A program made the position numbers and the translations under genes. Positions 52,288-59,652 of a stretch of 64,000 nucleotides of DNA are shown piece after piece. The stretch's first letter is position 1. Each line of letters opens with the position of its first letter. The notes beneath the pieces are model-generated. The model made no database searches. It was not told where the DNA came from and saw only the letters and a list, made by a program, of their open reading frames with translations. This stretch comes from Rhizobium sophoriradicis (GTDB taxonomy: Bacteria > Pseudomonadota > Alphaproteobacteria > Rhizobiales > Rhizobiaceae), in assembly GCF_003939025.1 (NCBI RefSeq), contig NZ_RQIH01000016.1, positions 1 to 64,000 on the forward strand. The letters are read 5' to 3'.

Positions 52288-52892
52288 GCGGCATCCTTCT
52301 TCTGCTTTGGCTTGACACCGAGGAAGTCACGGCGGAGCTGCGCGACAACTTCGGCCGACATGCCTTTTTCCTTGGATACCTTCTCGATCGCCTTCTCGGC
52401 CTGGGCCTTGAACTTGGCTTCGATCTTGTCGCGCCGGGCCGTCGATACCGACTGCGCATGGGTCGCCGACCGGAGCGCGTCGGCAAGCGCCTTCGCATCT
52501 TTGGAACCGATCTTGCCGCGCTGGGTGCGCAGCATCGTGAAAATCAGGGCCTTGATCGCCTCGGCCGCGACGAGCGTGAGATCGTCGCTCTCCTCGGGGT
52601 CGAAGGTGTCGGAGATCGCCGCCGCCATTTCGCGCGTCTCGTTGAGGTCGCGTGTCATGGCGTCGAGATTGATCGAATAGCGATTGAAGGCCGAGAAGCT
52701 CGGGATCGTGAATTCCAGCTCGCCACGGCTTTCCCGCTGCAACGCTTCAAGCTTGGCGGAAAACTCTTTGTAGATTTCGAGCTGTGTGCGCGCATTCTCC
52801 TGCAGCTCGGCCGCCGCCCACATGACGACCTGGTTGCACTCCTGCGGCAGGAGCTGGATCGACGATAGACGGCCGCGACCTTTTCTCGCCAT
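52284..52892 (-). CDS. DUF3486 protein, probable small terminase (Mu gp27)
   Basis: A 202-residue mainly helical protein. It begins MARKGRGRLSSIQLLPQECN, a common DUF3486 start, followed by an R/K-rich C-terminal coiled region. By position directly upstream of the large terminase it is the likely small terminase that recognises packaging sites. No wing or nuclease motif is visible. Confidence 0.82.
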   Translation of the reverse strand: MARKGRGRLSSIQLLPQECNQVVMWAAAELQENARTQLEIYKEFSAKLEALQRESRGELEFTIPSFSAFNRYSINLDAMTRDLNETREMAAAISDTFDPEESDDLTLVAAEAIKALIFTMLRTQRGKIGSKDAKALADALRSATHAQSVSTARRDKIEAKFKAQAEKAIEKVSKEKGMSAEVVAQLRRDFLGVKPKQKKDAA

Positions 52893-52894
52893 GG

Positions 52895-53212
52895 TCAGGC
52901 TCCCGGCCGGGACGGCCGCTTCACGCCCTCGATGACGACATGCCGGTCAACATGCCGCTTGCCCAGCGCCGTCAAGGTGACGATCTTCACCGTGCCGGCC
53001 GGGACAACTGTCACCGCCCCCATGTTCCGGAGGTATTCCACTTCGCCGTGGATCCACGCCCGCTCCTGGTGAATGGCGAAGCGGGCGAGAACGGGCTCCA
53101 GCATGGAGCTGCTCAAGCTCTCGTTGGTTTGCTCGGCAAGCGCCTTCAGGATGATGAGGCGCGCTTCCTCACGCATGATCTTGTCAAAATTGACGCCGAT
53201 ATCCTCTGTCAC
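52895..53212 (-). CDS. VpaChn25_0724-type phage protein (Mu gp26-like)
   Basis: A 105-residue protein with a winged-helix-like fold. The segment LIILKALAEQTNESLSSSML then EPVLARFAIHQERAWIHGEV is a typical small phage HTH of this position in Mu relatives. It could bind DNA near the packaging or late-control genes. Its start overlaps the DUF2730 stop (53209) by four bases (ATGA) in this transcribed order. Confidence 0.68.
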   Translation of the reverse strand: MTEDIGVNFDKIMREEARLIILKALAEQTNESLSSSMLEPVLARFAIHQERAWIHGEVEYLRNMGAVTVVPAGTVKIVTLTALGKRHVDRHVVIEGVKRPSRPGA

Positions 53213-53556
53213 TTAGCTCTCTCCAGAAGCAGTTCCTGCAGGCGTTCGCCGATCGCTTCGACCGGCTTCAGCCTTTCCGTCATTGTGTTCAGTTGCCCGG
53301 TTAGCTCGGTCATGCGCATTTCCAGGCGATGGAAGCCGTCCCGATCGGGGAGATGCCGCAGCTCGCCCTCGATGCTGAGAATGCGCGTGGCATGGGATTC
53401 GAGACGGTCTTCAGCGGCCTTGACCCTCGCTTCCGTAGCCTTGGCCTTTTCTGCGAGCGACTTTTCGCCGGAATTGATCCAGCCCTTCAGATGGCCGAGG
53501 AGCGCGATGACGCCGAGCGCCAACGAGATCCAGATGGCGTATTCTTTCGGGTCCAT
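53209..53556 (-). CDS. DUF2730 protein (Mu gp25)
   Basis: A 115-residue protein: an N-terminal membrane segment MDPKEYAIWISLALGVIALL (about 6-24) followed by a long charged coiled coil (VKAAEDRLESHATRILSIEG onward). This architecture and place correspond to Mu gp25. The ATG at 53556 was chosen because it overlaps the preceding zinc-finger gene stop. Role unknown, possibly part of the lysis or head-control set. Confidence 0.8.
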   Translation of the reverse strand: MDPKEYAIWISLALGVIALLGHLKGWINSGEKSLAEKAKATEARVKAAEDRLESHATRILSIEGELRHLPDRDGFHRLEMRMTELTGQLNTMTERLKPVEAIGERLQELLLERAK

Positions 53557-53777
53557 CAGCGGTTCCTTTTTCGCCCGCGCTCGAAACGCGCCTGACATGC
53601 AATGCACCGGGTGGCGGAGGGCATCGCCTCACGCCTTGCCGGCTCGATTTCGTTCTCGCAGTCCTGACAGTCGAACCGGCCGTCACGCTGCAGCTCTGCC
53701 TGCAGGCGACGAATGCCGGCCTGCCGTTCCTTCTCCGCCAACTCCTCGGCGCGATCGAAATCCTGCTCTGTGGTCAC
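53556..53777 (-). CDS. TraR/DksA-type C4 zinc finger protein (Mu gp24-like)
   Basis: A 73-residue protein starting at a GTG (53777). An N-terminal coiled coil (EQDFDRAEELAEKERQAGIR) is followed by a four-cysteine zinc finger, CQDC-x17-CIAC, the TraR/DksA layout. Such small phage proteins can bind RNA polymerase in place of DksA and alter stringent control. The start overlaps the o-spanin stop by four bases. Confidence 0.82.
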   Translation of the reverse strand: MTTEQDFDRAEELAEKERQAGIRRLQAELQRDGRFDCQDCENEIEPARREAMPSATRCIACQARFERGRKRNR

Positions 53778-54073
53778 GGCGCAGCTCCATTCGCCGCGTC
53801 GATCGCGGCAACGGCGGCCGCGCGTCGCCGATCGCAAGACTTGATCTCGTAGCGATCGGCCGCCGACATCTCGAAAACCTGATCTTCCGGCGCCCTGTTG
53901 GTGACAGGATCAACGGCCGGCTTTGGCGCCAGGTCGCACGGGCGCCGCGCATCCGGCGGCACCACGATCGGCGCCGGCGCCGGCATCAGTTGGACTTCGC
54001 GGCGCTCAGTCTGGGAGCAAGCCGACGCGATTACCGCTAAGGCCACAATCGTTGCCCTTAGGAAGCTGCGCAT
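53774..54073 (-). CDS. Rz1-like outer-membrane lipoprotein (o-spanin)
   Basis: A 99-residue lipoprotein. The signal MRSFLRATIVALAVIASACS has the lipobox IASAC, giving Cys19 as the lipidated residue. The mature part is proline-rich (LMPAPAPIVVPPDARRP). The 5' part overlaps the i-spanin gene by 68 bases in another frame. It should join with the inner-membrane partner to fuse the membranes at lysis, like lambda Rz/Rz1. Confidence 0.82.
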   Translation of the reverse strand: MRSFLRATIVALAVIASACSQTERREVQLMPAPAPIVVPPDARRPCDLAPKPAVDPVTNRAPEDQVFEMSAADRYEIKSCDRRRAAAVAAIDAANGAAP

Positions 54074-54368
54074 TCTTCGCCCTCAAATCTGCAAGTGCCT
54101 GTTGATCGGACCGGCCCTTCTCGGCCAGGTCCGCCTGGATCTTCACGACTGCTGCCGCCTGGTCGGCAGCGCGCTTGTTGGTTTCGGCGTTCGCCTTCTC
54201 GATCTTGGCAGACCAGTAGGCGTCACGTTCGTCGCCCTTCAGCTGGATCGCTTCGTCAACCATTCCCCGGACCTCGCGAACACCAAGCAGCGCCAGGCCG
54301 AGGACGGCAATCACGAGCAGCGCAACGAGCACCAGGTAGAACGTCGTCTTTGAAAACAGCGCGGTCAT
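54006..54368 (-). CDS. Rz-like inner-membrane spanin
   Basis: A 120-residue protein. A single N-terminal signal-anchor (about 9-29, FYLVLVALLVIAVLGLALLG) is followed by a periplasmic coiled coil (AEKGRSDQQALADLRAKNAQ). This is the classic i-spanin design. Its 3' end encloses the o-spanin start in a shifted frame. It follows the putative holin by a four-base overlap. Confidence 0.82.
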   Translation of the reverse strand: MTALFSKTTFYLVLVALLVIAVLGLALLGVREVRGMVDEAIQLKGDERDAYWSAKIEKANAETNKRAADQAAAVVKIQADLAEKGRSDQQALADLRAKNAQLPKGNDCGLSGNRVGLLPD

Positions 54369-54643
54369 TGAACCTCTCCGTTCTCATAGGTCGGCGCGGC
54401 CATCATCGCCGCGGCTCGGAAATCCGAAGCACCGGAGAAGCGATGGACGCCGAGCATGCCGGCGATCAGCAGAAAGGTGCTTGGGGTGATGACGGGGGCC
54501 AGTTGCACCGCCTCGGCCGAGTGATAGACGACGGCCGCGACCAGGATGAAGCCGTTGACCAGCCACGCCAACCAGAACGACGCCCAGAGCTGGCGTCGCG
54601 AAAGGCTATAGCTGGGCTTGGAGGAACGATGGTCAGGCCTCAT
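54365..54643 (-). CDS. two-TM membrane protein, putative holin
   Basis: A 92-residue protein with two hydrophobic segments (about 17-39, WASFWLAWLVNGFILVAAVV, and about 50-67, ITPSTFLLIAGMLGVHRF). Its N-terminus is basic and its C-terminus is short and charged. It sits between the endolysin and the spanins, the usual holin position. The ATG at 54643 overlaps the endolysin stop by eleven bases. No sequence family was recognised, so the call rests on topology and place. Confidence 0.6.
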   Translation of the reverse strand: MRPDHRSSKPSYSLSRRQLWASFWLAWLVNGFILVAAVVYHSAEAVQLAPVITPSTFLLIAGMLGVHRFSGASDFRAAAMMAAPTYENGEVQ

Positions 54644-55367
54644 TGCGCGAGACCTCACCCGTGGCGGTGGCGCAGACGCGCCCGCCGACAGGCGCTTCGC
54701 CCGTCTTCGGCCAGCGGATGCCGACGCAACGGCGCTTTTCAACCGGGGAGAATTTCACTCTGTTCCCCTGGTTGCCGCCGAGGACGATATAGTGGTCATC
54801 GTCCTCGCCGGCATACAGGCCGACATGGCCACCGCCTGGGCGCTGGAACACGAGGATGGCGCCAAGCGCCGGCGTCGTCATAGGCTGGCCGAACTTTGCC
54901 CACTCCAGCGCGCCAAGCGGGTTCGCGGGCAACTTTTCCTGCGGCAGCGTCGTCGAAATCAGATTGCCGATAAACAGGCCGCACCATGGCGTATCGTCGT
55001 TGGTGTAGAAATTGGCGATCCACCCGCCGAGCCGTTTCGCCCATCCAAGAATTGTCGGATTGGACGCAGCGCCGGCGATCTCCTTCAGCCCCATAAAACG
55101 CCGCGCTTCGCGCATCCACACGGGCTCGGGCGGCATACGGGGCGCAGGCGTAACGGCAACTGGAGCGCTGCTCGGCACTCGGGCCGGATCGCAACGGAGT
55201 GCTTCGATCGTGGTCTCATCGGCCTGCCCTGTTTCAGGCAAAGCTTCGGCATGCTGAAAGCGCTTTAGCGCCTCGATCGTCGCCCGCCCGTGAACGTCAT
55301 CGACGACGCCTGCATAAGCGCCGTGCAGCCGGAGGCGCTGAATGAGCCAGCGATCGAAGTTTGTCAT
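54633..55367 (-). CDS. endolysin: peptidoglycan-binding plus NlpC/P60-like (TIGR02594) domain
   Basis: A 244-residue lysin. An N-terminal peptidoglycan-binding domain (about 5-60, VVDDVHGRATIEALKRFQHA) leads to a cysteine-peptidase domain (about 80-220). The probable triad is DTPWCGLFIGNL (Cys near 128), GGHVGLYAGEDD (His near 180) and GGNQGN (Asn near 198). It should cut peptide cross-links of the cell wall. It opens the lysis cassette followed by holin and spanins. Confidence 0.85.
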   Translation of the reverse strand: MTNFDRWLIQRLRLHGAYAGVVDDVHGRATIEALKRFQHAEALPETGQADETTIEALRCDPARVPSSAPVAVTPAPRMPPEPVWMREARRFMGLKEIAGAASNPTILGWAKRLGGWIANFYTNDDTPWCGLFIGNLISTTLPQEKLPANPLGALEWAKFGQPMTTPALGAILVFQRPGGGHVGLYAGEDDDHYIVLGGNQGNRVKFSPVEKRRCVGIRWPKTGEAPVGGRVCATATGEVSRNEA

Positions 55368-55440
55368 GATGTAGCCCCTGTCGAAGCCGCGAACGCGGCC
55401 GAATATGGGGGCAACAATAGCTGGACGACCGCCCGGAGGG

Positions 55441-55469
55441 TCATGCCCGCCGAGGCGGGCGGGTCAGAA
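55441..55469 (-). repeat. phage stem-loop repeat, copy C (behind mor)
   Basis: TCATGCCCGCC-ga-GGCGGGCGGG contains the stop codon of the Mor-like gene (55464-55466) at the same relative place as copy A contains the gp45 stop. The flanking GGTCAGA is shared with copy A. Confidence 0.75.
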
Positions 55470-55823
55470 CAGTTCGATCTGTCGGGGGTCTTTCTTGGCC
55501 GTCACCCGCACTTTTGGAGCTCGGCTGAAGAGCTTTTCGACGCCGGTCTCTGTCAGACCGAGGCGTCGCGCGATCATCGCGTTGCTCTCGCCGTGAGCTC
55601 GATAGTGACGAGCGCGAAACTCGCGGGCGACTGGCACACGTATATAGCCGCCGGAAAACATTTTGGAAAGCCGGGCCGTATTGTCAACGCCGATCTCGCT
55701 CGCCAGTGTCGAGCCATTCGCGACCTTCGGGACATAGACACGAATGCCGCCGTGGACATCCGTCAGCCTGAGAAAGCCCTCGTCTCCGAGCAGTTCGTGT
55801 AGCTCGGTCGTCAGATCGCTCAC
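55464..55823 (-). CDS. mor: Mor transcription activator family protein
   Basis: A 119-residue activator of the Mor/C family that switches on middle or late phage transcription. DEGFLRLTDVHGGIRVYVPK (about 14-33) is the N-terminal dimer region. The helix-turn-helix is AREFRARHYRAHGESNAMIA then RRLGLTETGVEKLFSR (about 66-101). The start overlaps the preceding small gene. It is located between GemA and the lysis genes, as in Mu. Confidence 0.88.
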   Translation of the reverse strand: MSDLTTELHELLGDEGFLRLTDVHGGIRVYVPKVANGSTLASEIGVDNTARLSKMFSGGYIRVPVAREFRARHYRAHGESNAMIARRLGLTETGVEKLFSRAPKVRVTAKKDPRQIELF

Positions 55824-56104
55824 TTCGCACCTCCGAGGCCAAGCTGAATCTCAAGCCGCATCTGTTCAGCCCGTAACTGCCGGAGCCGCTGCTCACGACG
55901 GATGCGTGTCTGGGCATCAACGCCGCCCCTTTGAAGCTTCCTCGAAAGCTCTTCACACTGAGCTTTAACGGAGGCCAACTCGGAACTTTCGAACAAGGGC
56001 ATGGCATTCAGCATGATCATGTTCCTTCCAGGAGGGACAACTGCGGTGCTGTGACTTGCGAGGAGCCAGGACTCCATGACCTGCGCGGCGCCGGAAATAG
56101 TCAT
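55820..56104 (-). CDS. hypothetical phage protein between gemA and mor
   Basis: A 94-residue protein. Its C-terminal half is a basic, arginine/glutamine-rich helix (RREQRLRQLRAEQMRLEIQL), and the N-terminal half contains no motif. The ATG at 56104 overlaps the GemA stop, and the end overlaps the Mor start (ATGA), so it is part of the middle operon. No family was recognised. Confidence 0.6.
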   Translation of the reverse strand: MTISGAAQVMESWLLASHSTAVVPPGRNMIMLNAMPLFESSELASVKAQCEELSRKLQRGGVDAQTRIRREQRLRQLRAEQMRLEIQLGLGGAK

Positions 56105-56742
56105 CGCTTGCCCGCCCGGATCTGCTCACCGAAATGGTTCATCACGATCTGCCAACCGGCTCCGGTGATGTCCTGGAGCACAGCCTTGCCCGTCAGCCTC
56201 ACTACCTCGGCATCGAAGCCCTTGCGGACGATCAGGGACGTTGCGCCGGAGAGGATCTTCCATTGCGCCCACGCGACCTTGGCGCCATCTGCCGAGAGCC
56301 ATTCCTGGCCGTTGGTATTGCCATAGGAGACGCCAGCTTCGCGTTTGATCCAGCCTTTGAGCGCTCCGATCGCGCTGTTGGCATCGTCCGCGTAGACCAG
56401 GAACCGCGTGTGATCGAGGCCGGTCTGACGTTTCACGAAGGCAACAAGCGCCTTGTCGTCGCGTTCCCGGACGATCCCGAGGTTCCAGGCGGCGATCCAA
56501 AGCGCCTGCAGCTTCTTGGCATATTTGCCGGTGAGCTTTTGCCGGCCATCCGCACGGCGAGGCGCCGAAGCTGGCCTGAAGCCCTCATTGCGGAAGACCG
56601 TCAGCACCTTCTCGCGCTCGGCTTCTGTCATATCCCTGGCGGATTGCTTGCCCGTGATCCAGGCAAGCTTGGCGCGATAGGTATCGTCGTCAAGGCCGAG
56701 CTGCTTCTTGGCGACATGGATTGCTGCGATTGAGGCGCTCAT
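56101..56742 (-). CDS. gemA: GemA/DUF1018 regulatory protein (Mu gp16 family)
   Basis: A 213-residue protein of the GemA family, which in Mu alters host gene expression and supercoiling. Family hallmarks are AAIHVAKKQLGLDDDTYRAK then LAWITGKQSARDMTEAEREK (about 6-45), and ALWIAAWNLGIVRERDDKAL then VAFVKRQTGLDHTRFL (about 80-115). It lies 38 bases from the opposite-strand cargo gene start, so the two share a divergent promoter gap. Confidence 0.9.
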   Translation of the reverse strand: MSASIAAIHVAKKQLGLDDDTYRAKLAWITGKQSARDMTEAEREKVLTVFRNEGFRPASAPRRADGRQKLTGKYAKKLQALWIAAWNLGIVRERDDKALVAFVKRQTGLDHTRFLVYADDANSAIGALKGWIKREAGVSYGNTNGQEWLSADGAKVAWAQWKILSGATSLIVRKGFDAEVVRLTGKAVLQDITGAGWQIVMNHFGEQIRAGKR

Positions 56743-56780
56743 GCGATATTTTCTCCCGATGAGTGCCGAGGGCGATTCGG

Positions 56781-57437
56781 ATGAAGCGTTACTTGAAGTG
56801 TGGCTTGGTAGGCGGGACGCTCGGTGCAGTCGTCGCGATTCCTTTGTTCCCTGTCTGGATGGCGTGGGTAGATAAGTTTCAAACGTTGATAACGGGCGTT
56901 GCGGCCGTAGCAGCCGCTTATCTTGCGATCCGCCAATCGCAGATCACAGACGCGAATAGTGATCGACGACACGATCAACTGATGGAGCTGAGCCTCAGGC
57001 CGATAAGATTGAAGATCGACCGCACGGTCCGCCCGATGGCTGAACGTATCGCGGGAGCACTCGAAGACATTGAGCGATGGCAGCGTCGATTGAGCGCCGC
57101 CAACGGTGCGTCGTTCCTCAAAGACAACGTTGAGGAATTCCATCGCCTGTCGGTTCACTGGGTCATAGTGGTCAACGACCACCAGCTTCAGATCGGCGAA
57201 GATTTCTTCTCGGGCTATATGCTTGATGCGCTGAGAGTGTCTAAGGAAGCGACCAGTTCCATTGTCGAAGAGTTCGATCAGATACGACACATGATCAAAG
57301 CCGGCGCTGGCGCCAGCGAGCTTACGAAACGAACAGGGCGCCTGCAAAGCGCCATGGCAACTCTGGCAGAGCACTTGGGATACTTTTGGGTCCAACTCGG
57401 GCAGCTGGAAAGAGACTATCTCGCACATATTCGGTGA
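56781..57437 (+). CDS. two-TM membrane protein, cargo gene 1 of an opposite-strand pair
   Basis: A 218-residue protein. Two N-terminal hydrophobic helices (about 7-27 and 34-52) are followed by a cytoplasmic helical domain. DKFQTLITGVAAVAAAYLAI then RQSQ and DRRHDQLMELSLRPIRLKID match the neighbour at 57465, so the two are paralogues. The ATG at 56781 follows GAGGG by about eight bases; a GTG at 56763 is an alternative. It reads against all flanking phage genes. No family or catalytic motif was recognised. The role may be exclusion or defence; this is inference. Confidence 0.68.
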   Translation: MKRYLKCGLVGGTLGAVVAIPLFPVWMAWVDKFQTLITGVAAVAAAYLAIRQSQITDANSDRRHDQLMELSLRPIRLKIDRTVRPMAERIAGALEDIERWQRRLSAANGASFLKDNVEEFHRLSVHWVIVVNDHQLQIGEDFFSGYMLDALRVSKEATSSIVEEFDQIRHMIKAGAGASELTKRTGRLQSAMATLAEHLGYFWVQLGQLERDYLAHIR

Positions 57438-57464
57438 TCGCCCACTGAGCGAAGTGAAAAGAGC

Positions 57465-58202
57465 ATGAAGAGCAACAGAGAGAAGCTCGCTTGGGCATTC
57501 GCCATTGTAATTGCGGCAGGCCTGCTGTTTCCGGTGACCCTTGGTGAGCCTCGAGCGGTTCAGGGCTCGAGCGGTGGAGACAGTTGGAGAAACCTTATTT
57601 ATGACTTCCAGACGTTGATAACTGGTCTCGCTGCGGTGTTTGCTGCAGCGGTTACAATTCGAACGATGGAAAGAACCGATCGCGAAAGCGAAAGGCGCCA
57701 CCGCGAATTGGTGATGATCCAAATGCGGCCAGAGCGGCTGAAGGTGAGCCGCGCGCTTTTTCCCCAAATCCAGGATTTGAGGGATATCGTATCTCAATTT
57801 CACGACTTCGATAAGGTCGGAAGCGAGCTGCCTCCGCCGTGTCGTGGGACACCTGAATGGTACTGGCTCACGGAGGTAAGCAAGCGTTACCTTCCCTGTT
57901 TCGATCGGATACAAAGTGTACTGCTCCGTCGACAGTTTCAGGAAGGCATTGTCTTGTTTGACGGAACTACGACCAGGATCTTCGACGAATTGCTTGAACA
58001 AACCGATTTGGTTCGAACAATACTCCGCGATCATGCGCGTTTCGACGCGTATTTCGATCCGAATAAAGGTGAACACCAAAACTACGAGGAGCGGTTCGCG
58101 GCTGTATATGACCGTGCTTTTTCTGCGATTACCCTTACGCTTGGGCTGCTGCCTCGCTTCATTGAGAGCCTGGAATTCACCCGCCGATCCTATGGAGTCT
58201 AA
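57465..58202 (+). CDS. two-TM membrane protein, cargo gene 2 of an opposite-strand pair
   Basis: A 245-residue protein with helices at about 8-26 and 48-66. YDFQTLITGLAAVFAAAVTI then RTMERTDRESERRHRELVMI and QMRPERLKVSRALFPQI align with cargo gene 1 over the same region. The C-terminal domain is longer and helical. It starts 27 bases after the first gene, so both should form one plus-strand transcript. It ends 17 bases from the convergent DUF3164 gene. No known family; possibly a heteromeric membrane sensor or blocker. Confidence 0.68.
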   Translation: MKSNREKLAWAFAIVIAAGLLFPVTLGEPRAVQGSSGGDSWRNLIYDFQTLITGLAAVFAAAVTIRTMERTDRESERRHRELVMIQMRPERLKVSRALFPQIQDLRDIVSQFHDFDKVGSELPPPCRGTPEWYWLTEVSKRYLPCFDRIQSVLLRRQFQEGIVLFDGTTTRIFDELLEQTDLVRTILRDHARFDAYFDPNKGEHQNYEERFAAVYDRAFSAITLTLGLLPRFIESLEFTRRSYGV

Positions 58203-58219
58203 TTGCAGTGACATCGCGC

Positions 58220-58885
58220 TCACGCCTTCGCCAGATCAATAGTAACGGCGCGCCACTCATCCTTTGGGCTACCGCGCTCGTAGAAACGGACATATTCCTT
58301 CGAGCCGGTAACCGTGATTGAATTTCGGATCGCCTCCATCGCCCGAAGCCAGCGCTCATCGCAAATGTCGAGGCGGAGCAGCATGAACAGGTCGGACTTG
58401 TTGATCTGTCCTTCCTTCTCCGTATTGAACGCTCGCATGACAAGTGCGCGGATCTCATCACGGCTTCCTTCGGACCATTCCATAATGCAGCCATCGATCA
58501 GCGTCTTGGCGATCTGCAGCTGCGGCCCGAAGCTGATCTGATCAGAAACCTGCACCTGGACCTTCTGGCATCCGTCGATCGTCTGATAGGTGCGATTGCC
58601 CTTCTGGCCGCCGATCTTCGTGCCGTACTCCTGTTCCAGGAGCGCGTCGAAAGAACCGAGGTCGGCAACGGTGTGACTTCGGAAGCGAGCGATCTGCGCC
58701 GATAGATCGCGGGCAAATCCCATGATCTTGCGTACCGTTTCGTCCTGCAACTTGTCCTCTGCCCGCACGTTGTCGACCGGCACCAGGTTGCCCTTGGCAT
58801 CGTTCATGTAAGAACGACCGTTTACGATGATGACGCCAACTGCGGCCTCGGCGGCGTCCGGTTGCTCGATAAGAACTGCTTCCAT
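58220..58885 (-). CDS. DUF3164 protein (early region)
   Basis: A 221-residue protein of the DUF3164 family common in Mu-like early regions. MNDAKGNLVPVDNVRAEDKL then QDETVRKIM, and GGQKGNRTYQTIDGCQKVQV then QVSDQISFGPQLQIAKTLID, are typical, as is the C-terminal FYERGSPKDEWRAVTIDLA. Its role is unclear, perhaps with replication or recombination. The ATG at 58885 was preferred over a longer upstream frame. Confidence 0.85.
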   Translation of the reverse strand: MEAVLIEQPDAAEAAVGVIIVNGRSYMNDAKGNLVPVDNVRAEDKLQDETVRKIMGFARDLSAQIARFRSHTVADLGSFDALLEQEYGTKIGGQKGNRTYQTIDGCQKVQVQVSDQISFGPQLQIAKTLIDGCIMEWSEGSRDEIRALVMRAFNTEKEGQINKSDLFMLLRLDICDERWLRAMEAIRNSITVTGSKEYVRFYERGSPKDEWRAVTIDLAKA

Positions 58886-58886
58886 T

Positions 58887-59087
58887 TTACCTGTTCCTTT
58901 GCTTGATGGCGGCGGCGCGCAGATTGCGAACAGCCTGCATGAGCTTTCGATGCGCGCTGGGTTCACCGACCGTATGGGTGACTGTTTCGAGATGTCCGAG
59001 CGCGCTTACGACGCGCTCGACGGCAGTTCGGATGGTCTCCGCTTGTGTGCGACGCTTGACCGGAGAAACGGGAGGCGGGTTGCTCAC
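58887..59087 (-). CDS. small hypothetical early protein
   Basis: A 66-residue protein starting at a GTG (59087) that overlaps the stop of the next upstream gene (GTGA). VSNPPPVSPVKRRTQAETIR then TAVERVVSALGHLETVTHTV shows a short proline-rich head and a helical body. No family. Its stop is one base from the DUF3164 start. Confidence 0.58.
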   Translation of the reverse strand: MSNPPPVSPVKRRTQAETIRTAVERVVSALGHLETVTHTVGEPSAHRKLMQAVRNLRAAAIKQRNR

Positions 59088-59362
59088 GCGCGCCCTCCCC
59101 CCGAAGGCGCGTGGCCTGGGAAGACCACGACATTTGGGCCGACCACAGCAAGGCAACGCTGGCGACCGCCGGTGAGACGCTCCCGCCGCTCCAGGTCGCG
59201 CTTCTCCTCCTCGACCTCCTCAGCGAGAGCGATCGCAGTGTTGAGGCGGCGGACAAGGTTGCCGACGTCCTCGCTGGTGAAGAACTTCCCGCCGTGAACA
59301 TGCGGCTTGAGTTCCTCGCGGATTGCGATCAGGCAGCTGGATGTGAGTTCCGAGCAGCTCAT
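59084..59362 (-). CDS. small hypothetical early protein
   Basis: A 92-residue protein: MSCSELTSSCLIAIREELKP then HVHGGKFFTSEDVGNLVRRL, with a charged helix (AEEVEEEKRDLERRERLTGG) and a glycine-rich end. No family was recognised. It overlaps neighbours at both ends by four bases, consistent with a tightly coupled early operon. Confidence 0.6.
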   Translation of the reverse strand: MSCSELTSSCLIAIREELKPHVHGGKFFTSEDVGNLVRRLNTAIALAEEVEEEKRDLERRERLTGGRQRCLAVVGPNVVVFPGHAPSGGGRA

Positions 59363-59652
59363 GCTTTCCTCCCGAAATCAGGCCGGATGACATTGTCGTC
59401 GCGGCTCAAGACGAAGGTGGCGGCAGCTTCGGCGGCGAGTTGTTCGACAACCTCCCTGCCTGTCTTGCCGGCTTCACAAAGCCGATAGATTTGCACTTCG
59501 CGTTCAAGGCTCTGAGCAAGCTTGCCGAGGATCTGTAGGTGTTTGCGAAACGCGACGACGTCGGCGTCCTTCAAACGGTCGGGAGAGACCAGCCCGTCAA
59601 ACCGCGTCCTTGCGTTGGTAATCTCAGTGCTGAGCATCAAGGCAGCGCTCAT
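59359..59652 (-). CDS. small hypothetical early protein
   Basis: A 97-residue soluble protein: FDGLVSPDRLKDADVVAFRK then HLQILGKLAQSLEREVQIYR forms a mostly helical body, ending IRPDFGRKA. No family. The start overlaps the MuB stop (59649) by four bases (ATGA), so it is expressed with the transposition genes. Confidence 0.6.
   Translation of the reverse strand: MSAALMLSTEITNARTRFDGLVSPDRLKDADVVAFRKHLQILGKLAQSLEREVQIYRLCEAGKTGREVVEQLAAEAAATFVLSRDDNVIRPDFGRKA

Noticed and set aside
56739..58223. 494-codon minus-strand frame opposite the cargo pair
   Set aside because: It has no domain or good start. The plus-strand pair has ribosome sites, membrane helices and mutual similarity, so it is the real coding strand.
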